Shown here piece by piece: positions 11,560-21,866 of a stretch of 51,109 nucleotides of DNA. The translations under genes were made by a program, and so were the position numbers. Source of the DNA: Hofstenia miamia (taxonomy: Eukaryota > Xenacoelomorpha > Acoela > Hofsteniidae); NCBI GenBank assembly GCA_900660155.1, contig CABFPE010000047.1:1712703-1763811 (forward strand), read 5' to 3'. Below the pieces are notes generated by a model. That model was not told the DNA's origin and did not search any database. It was given only the letters and a program-made list of their open reading frames with translations. Within the stretch, counting starts at the first letter, position 1; each line of letters starts with the position of its first letter.

Positions 11560-12700
11560 CGTAATCAATTTTATTTTAACAAATTGCTATCCGATGTTAT
11601 TAATTATATAATTATCACAAATAAAAATGTCGTTTGTTTGTTATGTGTTTTATATTGTGCTGTATCACCTCATTTGACTTGCTTATTAATCATTATTTAG
11701 ATACTGCCGTGTGAAATTCATTACGTGCAAATACACATTGCGTATGTTTTCTACACCATTCCCATCCCAACATGAAGTTAATACGAATATTATCATCGTC
11801 CATTTAATTGTAGATGAATCGTTATATGAACTTTGTCATTATTTGTTAATGCATTTTTAAATTTTCATTGTAAATATATTTATTATTTATAAATGTTGAT
11901 TTTCTCTGTATGGTAGAGTATGCGTCTGCGGAAGCATGTATATATATATATAATTTTGAAAATTGTTTATTTAATGTACATAAAAAAATTGTTACATTTT
12001 AACAATACATTGCAACAATTCTACTTTCATGAGATTTTGAAAATTGTGTATAAAAAATTTAGGTATTATGGAAAAGAAAATTATTTATTTGCAAAACTTA
12101 ATACAGGTTTTCCCACTAACGACTTATTATGATAGTGTGATATAGTATCCGAATAATCAGCTAGCTTTGTCATGTATATTAAGAAAAATAGATCTGTGCA
12201 AACAAATAAATATCCAAACTAAGTTGGCCCCCGTAAATATCACAAAATTTGTAAAGTACATGTTTATGAATCAACACAGAATGACTATGCAATTTTCATG
12301 ACGACATTGCAACACCCCGTCAATATCCAAGACCTAACATAGGGAATGAGTCAGAGTGAGACAGACGGGTTACGACCAATCAGAAAAAAGTGAGATCTCT
12401 TACGAGTTTCCTTAAATACTGACATCATTGTCGCATTTAAAGCAAAACGAAAAGCTGATAATTTTTTTAATTTTTTAAATTCAATTTATATTTGATCATG
12501 AAATTGCTGGCAGTTCGAAGTTTCTGGACATAGCAATATCAATGAATAAAACTGAAAACATTACAAATTGTATCAATAATCTATAACTCCAGTAAAAAAA
12601 ATGAGAAACAGAATTTTTTTCAATCTCTTTGGAACAAAAATACGCACAGTAATACAATTTATATCAATCAATAGCAAATTATGCTTTCTATAAATTTATG
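11560..12700. other. AT-rich spacer, nothing recognised
   Basis: A short ORF at 11920-12132 (+) contains a TATATA run and is not convincing. CpG reappears here, marking the end of the CpG-poor retroelement. Confidence 0.5.
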
Positions 12701-13440
12701 TAAAAGAAATTAGACAACCTTGCCTCCGAAGCGTACACATTTCAAAAATTTTTCTCTAATTAAGTTCATCAAGTTCTGTATTCTTGGGGTAAATTTTTCT
12801 TTGGACTCTAGCAAATATTGCATTAGATTTTGAATATTATTTTGGATTTTTTTTCCACATCGTCGTTCATGATCCCCAAAATATTTTCTAAATGTTGGCA
12901 GGCAATGGCAAAATTCGTAGATTTTTTTCTTTGAAGAAATTTTGGGTATGTCTTCAAGTATGGGGGATTAAATTATCTGCAGTACCTCCTTCCAGAATTT
13001 TTCAGGTAAAAGCTTTATAGCTCAAAGCACCCCTAACCATGAATTTATGGGAAAAGTTTGCAGTTGGTTTGTGAGGTGCTTTGGTTTTGGTAGACCAATG
13101 AGAAATATTGTTTCTACGCAGTTGAAACATGCACTCATCGGTTATGAAAACATTTCTGCGAAAAATCCATCCAGTGACCATGTTTCACAGAAGCTAACCT
13201 TTCTTCTTTATGTTCTTTATGTGTTTGTGTCAATAGTGGCACTTTTTTCGCAGGTTTTTTATACAGATCCCTGCCTTTGAAAATACTCGGTATATTGTCG
13301 ATGTTGAGAAATCTTTGTTATGGGTTTCTTGAAAATTTGAATTCAAATGAACGGATGATTTTAGTAGTTTTTGTAAAGCAATTTTGACAAAACTTCTCCT
13401 ATCATTTTCAGTCAATTGCAATAAACTTTTTGAAGTTTCT
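12700..13440 (-). pseudogene. Tc1/mariner-type transposase relic
   Basis: Minus-strand coding remnants in correct order. An N-terminal HTH region (13421-13230) contains LTENDRRSFVKIALQ and later STSTIYRVFSKAG. Next comes TWSLDGFFAEMF, then VFITDECMFQLRR, which holds the first catalytic Asp and matches the usual VIFSDE motif. KFMVRGALSYKAFT corresponds to KVMVWGAIS.KG, and ILEGGT follows. A frameshifted GIMNDDVEKK remnant is like the C-terminal NPIENVWG.MK..V..R, and LMNLIREKFLKCVRFGGKVV is like the usual end. Several frameshifts and stops are present. No terminal inverted repeats identified. Confidence 0.75.
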
Positions 13441-13462
13441 TTAGAGTGTTTTTGGGTTTATA

Positions 13463-13910
13463 CTAGAGCTGTGCGGTTAAGAGCATTTCATGACCTTAAC
13501 CTAACCGTTGTTTTTTTCTAACTGTAATCGCCCGCAAACTACTTTTTTGTAAGTCTAACAGCCCGTAACCACCCTAGATGATTTAAAACGCAAAACAAAA
13601 TATTTTAATATTATTTTCAAAAAGAATGACAAAAATGTAAGAAGTCTTTCAAACAAAATTTATGGAAGGCTTCTTTCGACTGATCGAATAACAATCAGTT
13701 CATTGGCGTGATCTGCGTCAAAAGAAGTGCGTTTGCATGTGATGGTGTTGCCTGCATCGCTTTGCTGACCTTTCACTTTTATTTTGAGCAGCGAGGATTC
13801 CCAAGTATGAAAGTACAATTTGAGACATTGTTGGAAGTATAGAACCCATGCAGTTTCACCATTCCAGTGGGTCAGTATCAGTCCTTTTTTGGATAATGAC
13901 ATGAATTTAA
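13463..13910 (-). mobile_element. hAT transposon 3' end: dimerisation domain and candidate terminus
   Basis: The ORF 13902-13660 (-) ends with DAGNTITCKRTSFDADHANE and then LIVIRS. This is the hAT C-terminal dimerisation motif (SERVFS.AG.....R..L.P......I...). About 190 bp downstream, at about 13465 on the plus strand, lies tagagctgtgcggttaag, a hAT-like terminal sequence followed by a 7-bp inverted pair (ggttaag/cttaacc). A related terminus occurs at 50781. The remaining transposase is not present; the Penelope-like relic begins about 80 bp away. Confidence 0.65.
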
Positions 13911-13984
13911 AAATTTTTTCTGATTTTTTTACCGGAGCTGTACAAACAGATATTTATAAGCTGTTCAATTCATACTGTAATGAA

Positions 13985-14565
13985 GTTTAAAAGAAAAATA
14001 CCGTTGAGTGTCTAATAGATAGAACATTCACAAGCGCTCAAATTATGAAAATTTATCAAAAGAGCCTACACAAACGTATTAATGATCTTATGAAAATGGC
14101 TATCCACAAAATTCAATTAACAAAGTGATTAATGCAAAATTTAAATACAATAATAACATACAACGAAGTAATATAGAAAAAACAAAATATTTTGGACGTT
14201 ACCTTATATCAAAAAGTATGCTACAACATTAAAGAAACAACTCGATATGATAATCAAAGATCTACCATCATAAAAAATTTGTCCAATATTAACATCGATT
14301 AAGACTCAAGATATATTCACAAAAAAAGATAAAGTGCCAATTGATTTGTCTTCTGGACTCATCTATATTTGCAACTGTGATGAATGCAATTATTCATTCA
14401 TCGATGAGACCAGACGAAATTTAAGTACGAGAATTGAAGAGCACCTTAATTTTTAATTACGAAATATTTTTTAAATTCACACTCACCAAAAAGAAATAAT
14501 TATAAAATATTAATTAATCACCGTGAAATTTTTGGAAAGAACAAGCAAAAAGACATCAGCAAACG

Positions 14566-14600
<35 letters not shown>

Positions 14601-14700
14601 TATTTTCAGAGACTACCAATAGCTCGATTTTATAAAATACGTGGATTAGAACAAATGCTAAAAAAACGAACAGAAATATTCAATTTTGCATTGCTTTTTT
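13985..14700 (+). pseudogene. Penelope-like retroelement relic with GIY-YIG domain
   Basis: Plus-strand remnants spread over several frames. About 13990-14120 (VECLIDRTFTSAQIMKIYQK) resembles the linker after the RT of Penelope-like elements. At about 14360-14450, GLIYICNCDECNYSFIDETR followed by RNLSTRIEEH corresponds to the GIY-YIG nuclease core (Y.I.C..C...YIG.T.R.L..R..EH), with Gly of YIG replaced by Asp. HREIFGKNKQKDISK and an Arg-rich end follow, with a (TA)n run inserted at 14569-14597. Stops break the frame. A second fragment of this class is at 44.7-44.9 kb (-). Confidence 0.65.
14569..14597. repeat. (AT)n microsatellite
   Basis: Pure dinucleotide array inside the Penelope-like relic. 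Confidence 0.95.
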
Positions 14701-15336
14701 GATTTCCTCTTTAACAAGAATCTCTTTCTATTTTTATTTTGCTTTAATTCTTTAGTAATAAATTGTTTATAGCTTTTACTATCTGTGCATTTCTGTTAAC
14801 TTCATTATTAAATCATAATCCTTGCTTGGAAATTGGTGTTAATAATATTCAAATTCAATTTTCCAGAAAATTTTTGATTGGTTAAGCTTAAGATTGCATT
14901 AAAAAATATTTTTTATTTGTAATGTCATTGTATTTTTCCCAAATAAATTGTTTGGATTTACTGAATTTTTTTTTAAAAAATTTTTATGCTTTGTACTGAT
15001 TAAACTACCATATTGAATGGAATTGATGCTAAGAATTTTTTCAATATCATTTATGTGTAAATTCAGTAATAAAGCTCCAAAATATGATCATCGTTAGTTC
15101 ATTTGGTTTTTATCATTATATTTGAATAATTGAAACATACAAATTAATTTTTATATATTTTTGGATTATTAGGATAAGGTTTCATTATTTTTTCTAATTA
15201 AGCACTTTCTGCTTTTGAAAAATCATTTCAACAGGTAAATTTGTAGTAGAACTTAGACAAAGCAGAAAAGTGCCCTAAATATCTAGGAAAAGTATAATAA
15301 ACAAAAGAAATTCAATTTATATAGGAAACTGTAAGT
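14701..15336. other. AT-rich 3' flank of the TRPM-like gene
   Basis: No coding potential seen. It must contain the 3' UTR of the minus-strand TRPM-like gene, but no unambiguous AATAAA was found close to the stop. Confidence 0.5.
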
Positions 15337-17750
15337 CTAAGTGTCTTCACTTTTTTCAGTTTTGTAGTCGATCCACAGCAATAACGCAGTGAGGTCATTT
15401 ATTCGAGTATTTAACTTAGAAATAGTGTTTAAGTTATGCTTGGCCAATTTTTCAAGAGTGAGTATTGTTTGAAAGATTGAAGAAAATTCAAATTCCGCTG
15501 ATTTTTCAAATTTGTCTTGTTTTTTTTCAAAGTATAAATATAGTCCTTTGGCTTCAAATTTCTTCAAATGAGGTGGGAATCCATGTACTACTTCATCGTA
15601 AATTACCCTTTGAAAACATCTACACATCAATTTTGCTATTGCATAAATATAATATAAAACTACAAGAGGCCCAGCCAATGGAACCATTTCTTGAAAATTT
15701 CTTAGTAATTGGAATTTCTTTGCTTTCCAAACTAATTCCGTACGTTCTTCTACTTTGGAATATGTGTAACCAAACATAGCAATTACCATACTCAACAAGA
15801 TTCCATTGCTAATTATCATATATACCATCAAGTAAGCCATATAAATATTATTTCTTTCATTTTTATCGAATCCATAATCATCTGAGAACAAAGAGCCATA
15901 CACCCTAAAATAAGGGTAAAATATTGCTTCGTTTAAAATTTTCAAAGGTTTCACTTTTGTTCCCACTGTTTGCGGACTAATGTATCTTAAAACGTATCCT
16001 GAAAACCCAAAAAGTATCATAAAAAACACCAGAAGTACTATGAAAACAATCATGTCCGAAAACATTTTCGTAATAGTTACAACTTTTGGACCCAAACGTG
16101 AACTTATGTAGTAAAAATGGAGAATTCGAAGTGCAAAGAAAATTAATGAAAATGCTAGAAACATCTGAGACCATGATTGTGAACAATAATTCGATTGAAA
16201 TATATAAAAAAATCGGAGACTAGTTCCAATAATGTAGAATATTACTCCGAAAAGGACCAATGTATGCCAAAAATCAGAGAAAAAACTCTTAATTTTGTAA
16301 AATACGGAACCTTCTTCTGATATTAACAACTTAAATTCCTCAAGAATCAGGGCTACTACGAAACCTAATACTATATATTCAATCAAAACCAACTGTTTAA
16401 AGCAATAAAAATGCACAAGGAAAAGAGTGAAGAGCATTACCAATATTAAATGGACTACAAAAGATTGTATATATTTATTAATGGGACTGCTGTAAAATCT
16501 GAAGATGTTGCGCACGGCTCCATGTTTCTTGCCAATATTATTATGTTTTAAAAATGGTATCATAATTGGAATGAAGAATGCCGTGATGACTGTAAGAGTA
16601 GAATTTTTTGAACTAAGACTTCCAAACCACAGCTTGATAAAGATATCTTGGAATGCTTCAGTTGCAAGAACCTTTTCACACTGTGAATATATAGCTAATT
16701 CAACAGAATTTATTCCAAAGAAACCTTGATCATTTGTGAGAAGCTGCAAAGTGTTTAGTTGACTTCGATCCCAACAATAATTAACTATTGCTACTGCATG
16801 CTCTTCATACGTATCGGCAAGTTGTAATAAATCACTGCGTAATTCAATGTCATCAATATTTTTGGTCAACTTCGTAAGAATCGTGCTTGCAAAAATAGCC
16901 GAATTTATAAAATCTTCGCCTTCAAGCCAAAAATATTGGATTGATTCTTTATTATGATGCATTAAACTTCGAAAAAATAATATAAAGTTGACATGAATGA
17001 ATTTCTTTACCGTGCATTGATGTAGAGGTGTGTATATTTTACCATTGAAATGATGATCCACTATTTGCACTATATTCCGTTTCTTCGATCCAATATCGTA
17101 GTTCCAAAAAAGTTCATCGATTTGTGCATCAGTTATTGCCGTTGGTTTCGCACCGTAATCAATCATTAGTTTAACAAAATCTATATTAAATAACTTTATT
17201 GATTGCAACATCACTTCATTGAGGATATTTATAGGATACTTGTGAGTTGTTAACATTTGACGAGCTGTGCCCACCAAATTCAGACTAAGCGCTTTCAATA
17301 TTTGATTAGTAATGTCATTTTCAGTTTTGAGTAATCCTTTTAAAATAGCATTTTCTACACCAGTACAAACATTCTTCTCTAGTTTGTGAATAACAATAAA
17401 TGCTTTATATTCTAAGACAGACATAATATCAGCTTCTATTCCAGCTTGATAAGAATCTCGACTTTCATTAAGTAAGCTACGTATCTTCAAATGAAGTTCC
17501 TTCTTGAAGTTTTCTGCTCTGACTTCCTCTTTAGCCCTGTATGCATACGCGACTAAGTCAGCAGCCCCACCACTACCTTCAAGAATAACACATGGGGTAT
17601 TGGTTTGAAGAGAAAATTTCATCATTTCTATAGTAAACATATCTCCGCCCACACACAAAGTTAATACATTGATGGTAGTCGGTAAACTAGCAATTTTTGT
17701 TTCAAATGCAATACGAAATTCAATGTCCCCTCCGTAATTGTCACATCTAC
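15337..17750 (-). CDS. TRPM-like gene, exon 5 (channel exon)
   Basis: One uninterrupted exon of 2414 nt encodes residues 224-1026: end of SLOG, MHR3/4, all six membrane segments, TRP helix and coiled coil. The acceptor is catttag at 17751; the first two bases complete the Gly codon split with exon 4. An ATG ten bases upstream of the exon start (17760) belongs to the intron and is not the start codon. Pore sequence is RVYGSLFSDDYG, against FGQ or FGE in most TRPMs. In S2 the Glu of the family's Ca2+ site is kept (694), but its Gln is Leu (697). The S3 Asn and Asp are His (718) and Val (721). Confidence 0.9.
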
Positions 17751-19216
17751 CTAAATGCAAAATTGAATTTTATAGGAATTAAATAACAAAACTAACTTTT
17801 ATATGTCTAAGTTACAGCAATTTAATTATTAAACATTTGTTAACGTTTATACAGAATGTATTCAACTTAGTTTTAGCAGAACTAAAGCGTGTCGAATTTG
17901 ATATAAAACATCAATTAGCCTGCTAAGAGTTTATTATTTTTTAAAAATATTTTTGAAAATCTTCAAATTACGAAATTAACTTCGTAAATTTGAATGGAGC
18001 TTAATAATACACAATCAATAGTTGAAATTTAGCGATTTTAACGTTATATATTCTGACATTGATTCTAAGAGCAAAACTAGGTGATCCTTTTGAAATATTT
18101 ATCCAGTGGATTTAAGTTATTGATTCTTATCAATGAATCTATTAAGAAAATTCACAGGTAATTAAGTGCTCTTGTAAACCATTAAACCATCCATTTGTCC
18201 ATAATAAAGTTCTTAATTAAGCACAACACAAAATAAAAACATTAACTAAATAATAAAGTCATTTAAACTAACGAACTCCATCATTTCCAACTGCTATAAA
18301 GCCAATGTTAAATATATTTCAGAAATAATGATTACATAACAGTTTCTGAAAACTAAAAGTTGATAGAGTTGATATGAAGAATATTTGTGCAAAGTTTAAT
18401 TTCGATATCCCATTCAGAGTTAGATGGGGAGAGAAGAGGAGAGGAGAGGAAATCCTCTCCCCCTAGGCATGAAGAACCCAAAAAAGCCACAATTCAATAG
18501 GATTAATATGATCTATAAAAATTAGGAAAACATATTCCTAAGTTTAGTGCGCGAACAATACCATGATGATAATCTAATATTAATGGAGTCATTTGAAATT
18601 CCTGACAATTTAAGGTTTGCAAAGTTTACACAAAATTAAGAGTACCGTAGCAAATATTGTTCCAATTCTCTTTGAAATTAGTTAGTTTGAAATTTAAATA
18701 CATTTTCTATACAATTCGCATGATGCTGTAGAAGTCCTGACTTGGTCAAATTTACATGTGCAAGCCACAGAAATTTTTAACAAATTTTGACATTTTATAG
18801 AAAATTGGGGTTGGTTGCAATTATAATAGAAACAGACAATTAATAAATGTTAAAATTTTAGAGTTAAAACTTTGTTTATTACAACGAAATTAAGCATATT
18901 TATAATTAGATTTGGAAAGAAAAATGCTATAGAAAATATCTTACCATCATCCACAAGTAGAAAATAGTTGTGTTTAGGATTCAAAGGTAAACTTTCGTAC
19001 AACCCACCACCGAATTCACCTTCATAATCAGCAGGAAAACTTCCCTTGCTGTCACTCATAACCAGGAAATCCCTGTTACTAATAACACTCCATGGAGTTA
19101 TGCCAAGGAGAACATAGCTGTTTAGATCATTTATTTCCTAAAAATATGTGTAAACATTAAATTACTGATTATAACTTCGAATTGCAAAGCATTTATATGC
19201 AGCCATGAATTTTTAA

Positions 19217-19251
<35 letters not shown>

Positions 19252-19444
19252 GTAAATATTTTTTGAAAGCCTCATCATGACCGCGTTTCCAAACAAAAAT
19301 CTTTGAAATTTGGCAGGGCAGTGTTTTTTTGAAATTTTTACAGGATTGAAATATTCTTAGTCTTTCAATTCAGTCATTTTTTATTGGAATGTACATAAAA
19401 TGGCTATAAAATGTTTAGAAACTCAAACAAAGCCACTCAATGTA

Positions 19445-19494
<50 letters not shown>

Positions 19495-19685
19495 TATTTG
19501 AAATTAGAACCAAATTATAAACATATATATATATATATAGGGTTTCCAGGAAATATAAATAATTATCCCAAAAATATAAATAACGTTCCCAAAAATCTAT
19601 ATAAAGATCCCAAANGTTTTTTAAAAACCTCATCATGACCGCGTTTCCAAACATAAATCTTTGAAATTTTGCAGGGTAGTGTCCC

Positions 19686-19721
<36 letters not shown>

Positions 19722-21464
19722 TTTAAGGAACACAAATCTTTCATCTTTTAAAATATATTAAGAATTCACAGAATTAAATGTGACGGCATTAGATTTCAAA
19801 TTTATGAGGATTTGGGAATAAGATCCATTTTTTCATTGTTCCACTCTTTGATGAAATGGAAATTCTTCTAACAGAATTTAAAAAATTTTCCTTCTTCAAG
19901 TTAGCAATTCTGTATAGTGTTTATCACAATATTCTAATGTAAGAAATGAAGTATTTAGAAAGCATCAGAATATGCTAAATTCTTCTGTAGGATTTCTACT
20001 ATTTTTCCAAAAAATGCTGAATTACCCAGAAGTTTGAGGAAATTCCAATATTTACTATGATGTTCGTAATAGTCTAAATCACAAACAATTCTGCAAATAT
20101 CTCATGCAATTGCTAAAAGTATGATTTACGAAAAGTAGGAGAATTTTTCTGTGAACTTTAAAGTTGTAAAAGACATACTTTGTAATCACACACCGCATCT
20201 CCAACAATTTTTGCAATGCCACTATCAATTCCAGATGTTAGAATCCAAGCATTTTTTCCAATTGCCATCTCAGTTATTCCACTATGTATGGCCACACGTT
20301 GGTTCTTGTTAAGACCACTAAGAGATTTGGTTGTTCCTATGACAGAAAGAACAAATTGGGGTGGTTCCAGTTTCCAAAACTCAAACATTAGTTTTAGCAA
20401 TTCTTCCATATCACTGTCATTTGCTAGTCTTAAATATCTTGAATATTCTTCGACTCTCCAGCTTGTAAACCGAATAATTCCGTGACCATTTGTGGGAACA
20501 TGACTAAATATTATTTCTTAGATTGTAGTGTATATTAATAAAAATTTATATATTCATGATTCAACCACATTACATTGGCATTAACAAATTGATGTCTACT
20601 AAGTTAAGCATAAGTTTATTAGACAGTGAATTTTTGTTATTGGCATGCCTCTTGTTAATATTGTCATCTAATTGCATTGGTACGAATGGTATTTCCAATT
20701 ATTGTGAATTGTTTTTCCATGTAGAGTGAAATTATTGATTCATAATGAGAGTCCTCAATATTGTTTTTTTCAGTTTGAAATTCATGTGCATTTTTCAAAA
20801 TTGATTTTAAATAGATTTTGTTATCACTCAAAGACTTAGGAATAGCTGTGCTGATTTCAAGCGCGTATCTAACTAGGGAGGCATTAGGTTGAGATAGATA
20901 AATAACTGAAAAATTAATACAAAAAGGTCATTCCTACGTATAGATATTTGGGTTAAATTTAGAATTACGCTCAATTTATTGCCAAACTTATCCTGTTTTA
21001 TGTTGTGATATATAAATAATCTCATATCCAACCGCTAAAACATTTGTTACGTTTCTACATTTATGCCAAACTTTTGACATATGTACATGTGCATGCACTT
21101 ATTAATAGAATTATGCTAGAAACGAAACAAAATTTATAGAAATATGAATATAAAATTATCAAAATAAAAAACAAAGTCAAAATGTTCGCCAATTATTACA
21201 TTTAATTTAATTTGTACGTTCTTTATGTATATGCAACAGCGTTTGTTAGGAAGAATTTCATTACTATAGTTTGTTGCGATTCATTATGTTTATATAATGA
21301 AATATTTTAGCAGACTGACGTATTTTAAATAATTACTCAATAGGGAAAATATCTGTAAAATTGCAATTGTCTGTTGCGTTTGATATTAAACATTGTTCTT
21401 ATCGACAAATAAAATATTCCATTTATTCCTTCTTTGTCAGAGACTTTAGGTATTGCTTAAGAAA

Positions 21465-21501
<37 letters not shown>

Positions 21502-21820
21502 TATATATATATATGGGGGTTANGTGCGAGCAGTGAGTTCTATAACATTGAACATGATTACAGCTGCTTTGTTGTTGACAGTCTGACCTCGGAACTCGAC
21601 ATGTGTCTGGAAGAGAATTGAGCGATTGTACCAAGATTTTGATTTACCTGCATTTTGAGTTCCATTGAATGAATTCGACTTTTTTTGGAAACATTTTACT
21701 TAAAATAATTTAATCCGTTGGTATTTGCATTCCAAATCAATTGAAATTTTCTATTATTTAAATCATATATTTACTAAATGAGAGCAAATCAAAGTTGCAT
21801 TGTTTTTTTGGGAAAATGTA

Positions 21821-21866
<46 letters not shown>

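Larger units (their letters stand above)
19138..20178 (-). other. TRPM-like gene, intron 3, repeat-rich
   Basis: 1041-bp intron holding four (AT)n arrays, a (TC)n run, a 66-bp duplicated sequence and a 21-bp minisatellite. Confidence 0.75.

Noticed and set aside
13047..13280. 77-codon plus-strand ORF
   Set aside because: Antisense to the Tc1/mariner transposase relic, which has matching motifs in order on the minus strand.
15465..16729. Small ORFs on both strands inside the TRPM channel exon
   Set aside because: Shadows in other frames of a long, domain-bearing coding exon.
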